Below, piece after piece: positions 1-9,210 of a stretch of DNA of 48,519 bases. The translations under genes were made by a program, and so were the position numbers. Origin of the DNA: Candidatus Omnitrophota bacterium. GTDB lineage: Bacteria > Omnitrophota > Gorgyraeia > Aquiviventales > Aquiviventaceae. Each line of letters starts with the position of its first letter. Position 1 is the first letter of the stretch. Under the pieces are notes generated by a model, which did not search any database, was not told the origin of the DNA, and saw only the letters and a program-made list of their open reading frames with translations. The DNA lies in assembly GCA_023247255.1 (NCBI GenBank), contig JAHFGV010000020.1:1-48519 (forward strand), read 5' to 3'.

Positions 1-368
1 CCGCCGCGAACGCATCCCTGGAAGGATCGCTCCTGTGACGCGATGCGCCGACGCCAGGCTCGCAACGGGGATACTCCGATGAGTCCCTCAGTGATGAGCG
101 TCGATCCTGGGGCAAGCCAGGGGCCAAAAACTCGACCACGAATCTCGCTTGCGGCGTCCAACGGTTGTTTTACACAACTTCACAACTTTTCCACCCTTCC
201 CCCAGACCTCCATCCAACAACGACGACTACACACCCATGACATTTCTATTAACTTGCAACAAGGCTTGCGACAATCCTTGACGCTGCCTGTTGTTGCCGA
301 TACAATCATTAAGGACAATGGCATAGCCTCTGGCTGTATTGACATAATTTATCAACAGGGAGATTCCG

Positions 369-920
369 ATGGCGACAGCAACCTCTTGGACATCGACTAA
401 AGAACGTCGGGGGATAGTGACATTCAAAGGCAACCCGCTCACTTTGATAGGTCCGGCAATCAGTGTGGGCCAGCAAGCCCCTGAGTTTCAGGTGCTCACT
501 CAAGATTTGGCACCCGTTACGTTGGGAAGTTCTAAAGGTAGCGTGCGATTAATCAGCGTCGTTCCTTCCTTGGATACGCCCATCTGCGATGCCCAGACCA
601 GGCGCTTCAACGAAGAAGCGGCACGCTTTCCCGAGGCTGTTGCGGTTATGACCATTAGCATGGATCTACCCTTTGCTCAGAAGCGGTGGTGTGGCTCAGC
701 GGGTGTTAACCGCATCCAGGTATTGTCCGATCATCGAGACGCGTCTTTTGGAACTGCCTATGGGACGTTGATCAAGGAATTACGTCTTTTGGCCCGGTCG
801 GTCTTTGTCATCGACGAGCGCGACAGCGTGCAGTATGTGGAGTATGTTTCTGAGGTGACTACCCCTCCTCATTATGACGCTGCTTTGGCGGCCGTTCGTT
901 CTCTAATACAAACGCAATAA
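369..920 (+). CDS. tpx: Thiol peroxidase (Tpx family, atypical 2-Cys peroxiredoxin)
   Basis: VTFKGNPLTLIG..VGQQAPEF, SVVPSLDTPICDAQTRRFNEEA, ..DLPFAQKRWC..GV, typical of Tpx. Confidence 0.93.
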   Translation: MATATSWTSTKERRGIVTFKGNPLTLIGPAISVGQQAPEFQVLTQDLAPVTLGSSKGSVRLISVVPSLDTPICDAQTRRFNEEAARFPEAVAVMTISMDLPFAQKRWCGSAGVNRIQVLSDHRDASFGTAYGTLIKELRLLARSVFVIDERDSVQYVEYVSEVTTPPHYDAALAAVRSLIQTQ

Positions 921-928
921 GTTTCCTG

Positions 929-1168
929 ATGATCGGATGGCGGATGGCGAAACTGGCGCTGTGTTGGGTGGGACCCTATTTATTCAAGCCATGGTGCTCG
1001 CCGCTGTTACGTTGGAGGATGGAGACCTATGGCGTGGTGAGCAATGAGGGAATCGTGCTTCACGCGGATGCGTTGACGAGCGCACAATTTTACGCCTTCC
1101 TTCGACAACACGCCAAAGCTATACTCCAATTCTTACGATGGGCCGCTACCCTGCAGTGGAACCCATAA
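929..1168 (+). CDS. Hypothetical small protein
   Basis: ORF directly downstream of tpx; no recognised domain. Confidence 0.3.
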   Translation: MIGWRMAKLALCWVGPYLFKPWCSPLLRWRMETYGVVSNEGIVLHADALTSAQFYAFLRQHAKAILQFLRWAATLQWNP

Positions 1169-1190
1169 ATTCCTCTTCGCGGAATTTATC

Positions 1191-1318
1191 AACCCCACAT
1201 CGGGCCACGGCCGAAAGCCATGGGCCCAGTTGGTTTGCTTAAGCGAACGGGTGGGAACGATGTTGCCCCACGCGGGGCGTGCTCTTGGATGTCACAGGTT
1301 TGTCCCGTGGGGCTCCAC
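1191..1318 (+). repeat. Intergenic copy of a dispersed peptide-coding palindromic element (same family as 24105-24225 and 32735-32839)
   Basis: CCCAGTTGGTTTGCTTAAGCGAACGGG..GATGTTGCCCCAC...GTCACAGGTTTGTCCCGTGGGGCTCCAC aligns with the otsB copy. Confidence 0.8.
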
Positions 1319-1548
1319 GAATGGTCGATTGCCCATTGTCGTCGTCGATTCTGATTAATGCGATGGACGTGCCCTTCAATCGAAAATCCAAAATCGACAA
1401 TCGAAAATTCCAAGGCAGTTTTATAATTCTTTAACAGAGGTTAAGTTATTGGTGTCACAGGCTCAGCTTGTGGGGCTCCACAATGGCATGCATTGCCGAG
1501 CAAAAGCAAAGTTGAAGAGTGGGGCAACACTCTAAGGAGATCCGAGGG

Positions 1549-1935
1549 ATGTCAGAGTCTAAAAAGATTCTCATCGTTGATGATGAACAGCAATTAGTCT
1601 TGGCCATGAAGATCCGCCTTCAGTCAAAAGGTTATGAGGTCATTACCGCCAGCGATGGCCAGGAAGCCTTGGATTGTGCCAATAAGGACAGACCCGATCT
1701 CATTATCCTAGACGTCATGATGCCGGGAATGGATGGGTACTCATGCCTGCGGGAATTAAACAATCGTTTTGGACGAGGCAAGATACCGGTTATCATTCTG
1801 ACTGCCCGCGAGCGAATGAAAGACTTGTTTGAATTGGAGGGCATTGAGGACTACATGGTCAAGCCATTCGATTATGAGGATCTTTTGATTCGGATTCAGC
1901 GCGTTTTACAAAGGCGTGAGGCGATCTCGCTATGA
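1549..1935 (+). CDS. Response regulator receiver protein (CheY-like)
   Basis: KKILIVDDEQQLVLAMKIRL...DLIILDVMMPGMDGY...PVIILTAR...DYMVKPFDYEDLL; ATG at 1549 preferred over the 1519 GTG-type start. Confidence 0.9.
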   Translation: MSESKKILIVDDEQQLVLAMKIRLQSKGYEVITASDGQEALDCANKDRPDLIILDVMMPGMDGYSCLRELNNRFGRGKIPVIILTARERMKDLFELEGIEDYMVKPFDYEDLLIRIQRVLQRREAISL

Positions 1936-2127
1936 GCGCTGTCTGTTAGCAAGTGTGGAAGATATGGTATACTGCATAGTAAAGTTAAGGAACGGATAGA
2001 GACTGACAATAAAGTACAAGCGATTAGAGTAAGCCTCGTTATAGGTTCGAACAGGCTAACCTTCGTTGCTGCTTAGTTCGAGGGAAAGCAGCGTGAGCCC
2101 GCAGGAGTTGGGCGGGTGCTGAAAAGC

Positions 2128-2245
2128 AGGGGCGTTTCGATTCAGACGAGTGTCTGGATTGAAACCTTGATCCCTTTAAACGGATCAAGGCAAAGCCACA
2201 ACCTAAACCCGTAAGGGCATGGTGGTTGGGTTGCCGAAAACCGTG
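2128..2245 (+). ncRNA. Candidate variant cyclic-dinucleotide (GEMM-I-like) riboswitch in the leader of the FIST gene
   Basis: P2-like CCTTGATCC/GGATCAAGG stem, then CAAAGCC, CAACC/GGTTG stem enclosing CCC-GTAA-GGG, then GGGTTGCCGA; matches the GEMM 3' core (GCAAAGCC...GGGUUGCCGA), but the 5' core is poorly conserved. Confidence 0.42.
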
Positions 2246-2260
2246 AGCGAGAAAAGCATG

Positions 2261-2305
2261 AGCCCTAGGCTGTTTTCCTACAAGCATAGGGCTATTTTAT
2301 TTATA
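2261..2305 (+). terminator. Intrinsic terminator-like hairpin after the candidate riboswitch
   Basis: AGCCCTA-g-GCT...AGC-a-TAGGGCT followed by ATTTTATTTATA. Confidence 0.55.
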
Positions 2306-2338
2306 GGTTTGGAGGATGGGTAAAGAGGAGGAAGATAG

Positions 2339-3484
2339 ATGCGATTGGAACAGCGACGATGGACTCGCCAATCGGGTTGGGAACCACAGGGCTTAGCAAC
2401 TGCGGTACCGGCTTCCGTTCATTGGGTGCTCGTTTTTGGAGATACCGCGCTTCTACGGACCCAAACAGGGTTGGCTGACATCCGACGCGCATACCCCAAT
2501 GCCCAGATCGTGGGTTGCAGTACGGCTGGGGAGATTTATGGCACGCAGATTTCAGATGAATCACTCGTCGTTACCGCCGTCCATTTCGATCACACGCGGA
2601 TTATGACCCAAAAAGTGAGTGTCCAACAGGCAAGCCAGAGCGCGCAAGCCGGCGAACAGTTGGCGAAGGCCCTTTCGGCAAAAGATCTAATCCATGTGCT
2701 GATTATTTCCGACGGGCAGCGTGTCAATGGCAGCGAGCTAGTCCGTGGTATGACTCGACATCTGCCCGAGGGTGTTGCCGTGACCGGGGGGCTTTCCGGG
2801 GACGGGGCTCGTTTTCAACAAACGCTGGTTTTTCTAAATGACGCTCCACAGGAAGGGAACATCGTCGCGGTGGGATTTTACGGAGACCGCTTGAAAGTAG
2901 GCTATGGCTCGCTGGGAGGTTGGGATTCTTTTGGCCCGGAGCGGCTCGTTACGCGCTCATCGGGAAACGTGCTCTACGAGTTGGACGGGAAACCGGCGCT
3001 GGAATTGTATAAGCAGTACCTGGGAGACCATGCCTGCGGGTTGCCTGCGACGGGGCTTTTGTTTCCTTTGAGCATTCGATCGGAGGATGGCAAAAGGGAA
3101 ATCGTCCGGACGATTCTCGCGGTGGATGAGAAATTCCAAAGTATGACCTTTGCCGGTGACGTTCCCGAAGGCACCTACGCCCGTTTGATGAAAGCCAATT
3201 TTGACCGGTTAGTCGATGGCGCACAGGGAGCCGCCAAGACCAGCCACGAAGCGATGGGTTCTGTTTCTCCCGATCTGGCGATTCTGATTAGCTGTGTGGG
3301 CCGAAGGCTTGTGTTAAAACAACGGACCGAAGACGAGATCGAAGCCGTTCGCTCGGTCCTGGGTGAGCGAACCGTTTTGACGGGTTTCTATTCTTATGGA
3401 GAGATCTGTCCGGCTGCACCGAATGCCAGCTGTGAGTTGCACAACCAGACTATGACCGTCACCACTTTTTCAGAGGTCAACTGA
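2339..3484 (+). CDS. FIST N/C-domain signal transduction protein
   Basis: FIST_N-like (PNAQIVGCSTAGEIYG...VTAVHFDHT) and FIST_C-like C-terminus (TVLTGFYSYGEICP). Confidence 0.88.
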   Translation: MRLEQRRWTRQSGWEPQGLATAVPASVHWVLVFGDTALLRTQTGLADIRRAYPNAQIVGCSTAGEIYGTQISDESLVVTAVHFDHTRIMTQKVSVQQASQSAQAGEQLAKALSAKDLIHVLIISDGQRVNGSELVRGMTRHLPEGVAVTGGLSGDGARFQQTLVFLNDAPQEGNIVAVGFYGDRLKVGYGSLGGWDSFGPERLVTRSSGNVLYELDGKPALELYKQYLGDHACGLPATGLLFPLSIRSEDGKREIVRTILAVDEKFQSMTFAGDVPEGTYARLMKANFDRLVDGAQGAAKTSHEAMGSVSPDLAILISCVGRRLVLKQRTEDEIEAVRSVLGERTVLTGFYSYGEICPAAPNASCELHNQTMTVTTFSEVN

Positions 3485-3491
3485 CATCGGG

Positions 3492-4961
3492 ATGCACAAG
3501 TTACTTCAGCGACAATTGCAGCGGTATCTGTCTTCTGAATCCCTGTCCCATTTGACGGATGGATGGCGCGATCTGCTGAGCGCCGTCGATCAAGCCTATG
3601 AACAGGCCGATGTCGATCGGCAGTTGCTGGAACGTTCCCTGGATTTGACTTCCCAAGACCTGATCCTGCGCAACAAGGAACTCTGGTCGGATATTTCTCG
3701 CCGAAAGCACGCGGAAGCCCTATTGGCGGGACAGAAACGGGTTTTGGAGCTGGTGGCGCGCGGTGTGCCCCTGTCTGAAACCTTAGAAATGATCTGTCGG
3801 GTGGTGGAAGATGATTCTCCGGGAATTTTATGTGGGATCTGTGTGGTGGATTCCGATGGCCAACACCTTCGGCTCGGGGCGGCTCCTAGCCTGCCTGAAA
3901 CCTACAGCCGACTCGTGGATGGACTGCCCATCGGTCCCCATGCGGGTTCCTGTGGCACCGCGGCGTACGAAGCTAAACCCGTTATGGTTTCCGATATTGC
4001 GAGCGACCCACGCTGGGAAGCTTACCGCCAGGCGGCCCTCAGTCATGGACTTCGAGCCTGCTGGTCCACACCCATTCTCTCGATGAAAGGCAAAGTCTTA
4101 GGCACCTTCGCAATCTATTATCAGCAACCTCAAGTGGCCACGGTCGAATCCTTACCATTAATCGAGGTGGCAACCCACCTGGCAGGGATCGCAATCGAAC
4201 GCCAGCAGGCAGAATGGTCCGTGAAACAGCAGGCGGCGGAACTGGTCCGCTCCAACGCAGATTTGGAGCAATTTGCCTATGTGGCCTCCCACGATCTCCA
4301 AGAGCCTCTGCGCATGATCGCTAGCTATACCCAACTGCTGGCCCGTCGCTACCAGGATAGATTGGATGCCGACGCTAAGGAGTTTATTCAATACGCCGTC
4401 GATGGAGTGACTCGCATGCAGACGTTGATTAACGATCTGTTGTCCTATTCCCGGGTCGGTACGAAAGGCAAAGCCTTCGAGCCTACGGATTGTAACGGGG
4501 TATTGCAACGGGCGCTGGAGAATCTGCGGTTGACCATTCAGGAAACAAAAGCGGAAATTATGAACGATCCCCTACCGACTGTGAACGGGGATATGATTCA
4601 ATTGACTCAGGTTTTCCAAAACCTTATCAGCAACGCCATCAAGTTTCACGGCTCAAATTCCCCGCACGTCCATATCGGTGTAACGCAAAAGTCAAGAGAC
4701 TGGGAGTTTGCCGTATCCGATAATGGAATTGGAATTCCCGAGGAACACAGGGGACGCATTTTTGTCATCTTTCAACGATTGCATCATCGGCACGAGTATC
4801 CGGGTACGGGTATTGGTCTTGCAATCTGCAAGAAGATTGTGGAGAGACACGGAGGTCGAATCTGGGTGGAGTCAGAGCCGGGGAAGGGATCGAGTTTTTT
4901 CTTCACTCTGCCCTTTTTGCCTCTATCTGAAGGGGGACAGCCGAATGGGAATGCCAGTTGA
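3492..4961 (+). CDS. GAF-domain sensor histidine kinase
   Basis: GAF region ([23 protein letters not shown]), His[16 protein letters not shown], HATPase [45 protein letters not shown]. Confidence 0.92.
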   Translation: MHKLLQRQLQRYLSSESLSHLTDGWRDLLSAVDQAYEQADVDRQLLERSLDLTSQDLILRNKELWSDISRRKHAEALLAGQKRVLELVARGVPLSETLEMICRVVEDDSPGILCGICVVDSDGQHLRLGAAPSLPETYSRLVDGLPIGPHAGSCGTAAYEAKPVMVSDIASDPRWEAYRQAALSHGLRACWSTPILSMKGKVLGTFAIYYQQPQVATVESLPLIEVATHLAGIAIERQQAEWSVKQQAAELVRSNADLEQFAYVASHDLQEPLRMIASYTQLLARRYQDRLDADAKEFIQYAVDGVTRMQTLINDLLSYSRVGTKGKAFEPTDCNGVLQRALENLRLTIQETKAEIMNDPLPTVNGDMIQLTQVFQNLISNAIKFHGSNSPHVHIGVTQKSRDWEFAVSDNGIGIPEEHRGRIFVIFQRLHHRHEYPGTGIGLAICKKIVERHGGRIWVESEPGKGSSFFFTLPFLPLSEGGQPNGNAS

Positions 4962-5379
4962 AATTCTCTTGGTGGAAGATAACGAAGGCGATATCCGGCT
5001 GACTACCGAGGCCTTCAAAGAAGGCAAGATATCCAATCGTTTGTATGTGGTCCGAGACGGTGTGGAAGCCTTGGAATTTTTGAATCGGAAAGGTTCCTAC
5101 GCCCAGGCTATCAGACCCGATATCATTCTGTTGGATCTCAATCTGCCACGGAAGGACGGTCGAGAGGTTTTGACCGATATCAAAAACCACGCGCAACTGA
5201 AGCGGATTCCCGTGGTCATTCTGACGACCTCCAAGGCAGAACAGGATATCCTGCGAGCCTATGATCTACATGCCAATTGCTATATCACCAAGCCTGTGGA
5301 TCTGGAAGAATTTCTGACTGTCGTTCGGACGATTGAGGAATTCTGGCTGACGATCGTTAAGTTACCCGGCGATGAATAA
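4945..5379 (+). CDS. Rcp1-type response regulator
   Basis: [23 protein letters not shown]...[18 protein letters not shown]...[28 protein letters not shown] at 4945, overlaps upstream kinase end. Confidence 0.9.
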   Translation: MGMPVEILLVEDNEGDIRLTTEAFKEGKISNRLYVVRDGVEALEFLNRKGSYAQAIRPDIILLDLNLPRKDGREVLTDIKNHAQLKRIPVVILTTSKAEQDILRAYDLHANCYITKPVDLEEFLTVVRTIEEFWLTIVKLPGDE

Positions 5380-7726
5380 ACCCCAAGAGTCTTCTCTCTA
5401 TGTGCTTCTGGTTGAGGATAATCCCGGTGACGTACGCCTGATTCGAGAGGCGTTAGCCGAAAGGGCCGACTCTTCGTTGACCCTGGAATGTGTGGATCGA
5501 CTCTCTATCGCCCTCCAACGTTTAGACACCGCGGGTGTGGATGTGATTCTTTTGGATCTTTCTTTGCCGGATAGCCAGGGACTGGACACGTTTATAAAGA
5601 TGCATCGGCGAGCTTTTCGGGTGCCGATTATTGTGCTGAGCGGATTGGATAACGAAGACGTTGCCATTGAAGCGGTTCAGAAAGGCGCCCAGGACTATCT
5701 AGTGAAAGGTCAGGTAGAGGGCTATGTTCTTGTGAGGGCCATGCGCTATGCGGTGGAGCGTAAACGGGCCGAAGAAAATCTGCGGGTAGCCAATGAGCGA
5801 TTTCGATTAGCGGCGGCAGCGGTCAACAGTGTGATCTATGAACGGGATCTGGTGAGGGATCAGGTGATCTGGAGCATCGGACTCTCGGAGCTTTTCGGCT
5901 ACAACCCACAGACCCTGGAGCCCATGGGAAAGTGGTGGCTGATGCATCTGCATCCCGATGACCAAGAGCGTGTGCGTGAGCAGTTGACGAATGATATCGC
6001 CCAGGGAAAGGATTTCATCGCTGAGTATCGATTCCTGCATGCAAACGGCCACTATGTGGACGTTTGGGACCGGGGGCGGGTTCAGCGCTCAGAGACCGGT
6101 GAAGTCATCCGCATGGTCGGCACTATGGTGGATATTACCGCACGCAAAGAGACGGAGCGTCTCAAAGACGAATTTGTGAGCACCGTGTCGCACGAGTTGC
6201 GGACCCCACTGGCTACCATGAGGGAATTCACCGAGATATTGATGGATCAGTTATCGGGTCCGCTGAATTCGGTTCAGCAAGAGCACTTGGGTATAATCAA
6301 AGCGAACGTCGAACGCCTTGCCCGAATCGTCGACGACATGTTGGACATTGCTAAGATCGAGGCCGGTCACATCATCTTGCGCCGAGAGATTATTGGCCTG
6401 AATCCGTTTCTGGAGCAGGTGGTTCACTCCCTGCATCCTTTGGCCGAATCGAAACAGGTGGACTTGCGGTTGGATTTGCCAGCCACAGCCATGCCTGCTG
6501 TGTTCGCGGACCCCGATAAACTTACCCAGGTTCTCATCAACCTGATTGGTAATGCCATCAAGTACATTCCGTTAAAAGGACAAGTCACGGTAAAAGTCGA
6601 GGAGCGATCCAACGAGGTGATGTTTGAGGTTCAAGATACCGGCGTGGGGATCGCAGAGGCCGATTTACCGAGACTCTTTGAGAAGTTTCAGCAGTTCCGT
6701 AGGGTTCGCGGGGTTCGTGGGGCCGAGGGAACCGGATTGGGATTGGCGATCAGCAAACGACTGGTGGAGCTGCATGGTGGGCAGATATGGGCGACCAGCA
6801 TGATAGGACACGGCAGTTCCTTTTTCTTCACATTCCCCAAGTACAGCGCGGAGGAGGTATTCCATGAGCATCTGCGCAGTGGCATTGAGGATGCCAGACG
6901 TCGACAGAGCCGCTTTTCGGTCATCGTATGCGGTTTGGCAAATTTTGAAGAACTCAAGACGCTTTATGAATTCGGAGCGGTGGGACAGCTTCTGAAAGAG
7001 CTCGAATCGCTGTTGCGAGGGGTGGTGCGTGGGAAAGACGGGGATGTGATCATCCGATGGCAACGGGGAGAGATGTTGGTCATCCTGGCAGAAGTCGATC
7101 AACAGGGAGCTCAATCCATCGCGAATCGCCTGCAGCATTCAGTAGAAGGCAAAACATTTTCCATTGGTTCCCATTGTGTATCCGTCCAGATAGGGACTGC
7201 GACTGCCACCTATCCCGATGAGGCGCTGACCGAATCCGAACTGCTTGCGTTGACCGAAGATCGCCTGCCCCACAGCATGGCTCCCAAAAAACGAGTTCTG
7301 GTGGTGGACGATGAAACCAAGATCCGCCAGTTGATCAAGGAAATGTTAGAGCTGCGCGGCTTCAGTGTATCGACTGCTGCCAGTGGCCCGGAAGCCCTGG
7401 AACAGCTAAAGAGGACTCCGGTGGATATCATTCTGCTGGATCTAACCATGCCTGTGATGGATGGCTATGAATTCTATCATATATTAAAGGAAACCCCGCA
7501 ATTCCAACACATTCCCGTCCTGATTATCACCGGCCGCGGACAGCGCAAAGATCGAGAGCTCGGCTTGGGCAACGCCCGATACAATTATCTGGACAAGCCG
7601 TTTGAGGTCGAGGACTTATTGGCTAAGATACGTAACATCCTTCAGGAAACACACATCAACAAAATCGCTCCGGAATCTCTACCTGTAAAAGCGCTCAGGA
7701 GGGCGAGCGATTTTGGCAGCCCTTGA
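5372..7726 (+). CDS. Hybrid histidine kinase: REC-PAS-HisKA-HATPase-degenerate GGDEF-like-REC
   Basis: [65 protein letters not shown]...[14 protein letters not shown]; start overlaps previous stop. Confidence 0.9.
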   Translation: MNKPQESSLYVLLVEDNPGDVRLIREALAERADSSLTLECVDRLSIALQRLDTAGVDVILLDLSLPDSQGLDTFIKMHRRAFRVPIIVLSGLDNEDVAIEAVQKGAQDYLVKGQVEGYVLVRAMRYAVERKRAEENLRVANERFRLAAAAVNSVIYERDLVRDQVIWSIGLSELFGYNPQTLEPMGKWWLMHLHPDDQERVREQLTNDIAQGKDFIAEYRFLHANGHYVDVWDRGRVQRSETGEVIRMVGTMVDITARKETERLKDEFVSTVSHELRTPLATMREFTEILMDQLSGPLNSVQQEHLGIIKANVERLARIVDDMLDIAKIEAGHIILRREIIGLNPFLEQVVHSLHPLAESKQVDLRLDLPATAMPAVFADPDKLTQVLINLIGNAIKYIPLKGQVTVKVEERSNEVMFEVQDTGVGIAEADLPRLFEKFQQFRRVRGVRGAEGTGLGLAISKRLVELHGGQIWATSMIGHGSSFFFTFPKYSAEEVFHEHLRSGIEDARRRQSRFSVIVCGLANFEELKTLYEFGAVGQLLKELESLLRGVVRGKDGDVIIRWQRGEMLVILAEVDQQGAQSIANRLQHSVEGKTFSIGSHCVSVQIGTATATYPDEALTESELLALTEDRLPHSMAPKKRVLVVDDETKIRQLIKEMLELRGFSVSTAASGPEALEQLKRTPVDIILLDLTMPVMDGYEFYHILKETPQFQHIPVLIITGRGQRKDRELGLGNARYNYLDKPFEVEDLLAKIRNILQETHINKIAPESLPVKALRRASDFGSP

Positions 7727-7741
7727 CCGTGCGGTCAAGGG
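7720..7741 (+). terminator. Perfect 10-bp hairpin overlapping the hybrid-kinase stop codon
   Basis: CCCTTGACCG-tg-CGGTCAAGGG followed by AT-rich tract. Confidence 0.5.
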
Positions 7742-7806
7742 TGAAATAAAGATTTATTTTTTCCACCCCGATCCCTATCGAGGTGGAACATCCATGAGGT
7801 TGGATA

Positions 7807-8187
7807 ATGCCACAACACATTCTCTTGGTAGATGACGAGCCCGACCTCCTTAAAGCCCTGGTGGTGCGTTTGGAAGTCTGTGGGTATAGCTGTGATACAG
7901 CAAGCCACGGTGCGGCAGCCCTCCAAAAGATTCAGACGCATCAGCCGGATCTTGTTTTGGTAGATCTGCTGATGCCTGTGATGGATGGCTATGAATTCTG
8001 TCGGAAGTTCAAAGCAGAACCCCGGACTGCTTCGATTCCTGTTGTGATCGTCACCGCTGTTCCTGAAAGGGCGATGAAATTTTCGGCGAAAGAATTAGGG
8101 GCATGTTTCGTGTTGCATAAGCCGTTTGATTTTCATAACCTCCTTGCCATCGTGCAGAGCCTCTTAGCGAGTCCCCAGAGCCCTTAG
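7807..8187 (+). CDS. CheY-like response regulator
   Basis: HILLVDDEPDLLKAL...[20 protein letters not shown]...VVIVTAVP...FVLHKPFDFHNLL. Confidence 0.9.
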   Translation: MPQHILLVDDEPDLLKALVVRLEVCGYSCDTASHGAAALQKIQTHQPDLVLVDLLMPVMDGYEFCRKFKAEPRTASIPVVIVTAVPERAMKFSAKELGACFVLHKPFDFHNLLAIVQSLLASPQSP

Positions 8188-8332
8188 CAGGTTGCTGAAA
8201 AACCCACGCAGCGCTCAAGGCTCTAGGCTGGAGGCTCCAGGGAACGATTCGGTCATCGTCGAGAAGCCTGTTCTTCCCTCGAGCCTTGAGCCAGAGCCTA
8301 GAGCCAATTGAGAGTTTTCAGCAACCTGTTAG
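8186..8332. repeat. Dispersed inverted-repeat element, arms AGCAGGTTGCTGAAAAAC / GTTTTCAGCAACCTGTTA
   Basis: Inverted arms; related arms at 23023-23169, 41682-41762 and 42559-42595. Confidence 0.8.
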
Positions 8333-8418
8333 AGTGTTTCCTAACCTGCATGGCCGCCGTCTGACGGTCGATGAGCCCCGTTGACGAGTGATTGCCTGCC
8401 CCCTACAATAGCACCATC

Positions 8419-9186
8419 ATGGACGGAGGCATTCCTCTTCAAGACAGCGTGGTCTATGGGCCGATTCATTCCAGGCGGTTAGGCCATTCCCTGGGGATTA
8501 ATATCCTTCCCGTCAGTCATAAGGTCTGTTCATCCAATTGTGTGTATTGCCAGTATGGCTGGACAGTTTCCGGCCGATTCCCCGAGCGCTTGAAAAAAGC
8601 CCCGGAGCTGTTGAAGGAAATTGAAGAGTCGTTCAGCCGACTGGTTCACTCAGGCACGCGGGTGGATTGTGTGACGCTGGCTGGCAATGGGGAGCCAACC
8701 TTGCATCCTGAGCTTGAGGCGGTCATCATTGGTTTGAAGGCGTTGCGGGATGTCTATTTTCCGAAAGCCCCTGTTGGCATTCTTTCCGACTCCACCCAGA
8801 TTACCCGCCACAAGGTTCGCCAAGCCATTGGGTGGCTCGATGTATGCTATATGAAGTTTGATGCGGCCGAGGAATCAACCTGGCGGAGAATCAACGATCC
8901 ATTGGGACACACCGATTTCCAAGCGATGATTCGTGTGCTTCATGAGTTGCCTGATGTGATTCTGCAAAGTATGTTCGTGCAAGGCACCTATGACAACACG
9001 GATGACGGGCATCTGGCGACTTGGATCGATCGGGTGGCATGGATACACCCGCAATCAGTCCAGGTTTATACAATCGACCGGCCTACGGCAGCTGCTGGAA
9101 TTACAAAGGTTCCCCGTCCGATTTTGGAAGGTATCGCCGCCCGGCTCACAGAGGCTACAGGCGTTCCCGCAGAAGTTTTTGATTGA
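8419..9186 (+). CDS. Radical SAM protein (COG0731-like)
   Basis: YGPIHSRRLGHSLGINILP...CSSNCVYCQYGWT; VTLAGNGEPTLHPEL; CxxxCxxC cluster motif. Confidence 0.85.
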   Translation: MDGGIPLQDSVVYGPIHSRRLGHSLGINILPVSHKVCSSNCVYCQYGWTVSGRFPERLKKAPELLKEIEESFSRLVHSGTRVDCVTLAGNGEPTLHPELEAVIIGLKALRDVYFPKAPVGILSDSTQITRHKVRQAIGWLDVCYMKFDAAEESTWRRINDPLGHTDFQAMIRVLHELPDVILQSMFVQGTYDNTDDGHLATWIDRVAWIHPQSVQVYTIDRPTAAAGITKVPRPILEGIAARLTEATGVPAEVFD

Positions 9187-9210
9187 CCGAAAGCACCCAG
9201 CGACAAACAC

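Noticed and set aside
2043-2060. tRNA T-arm-like GGTTCGAAC
   Set aside because: No acceptor, D-arm or anticodon arm could be assembled around it.
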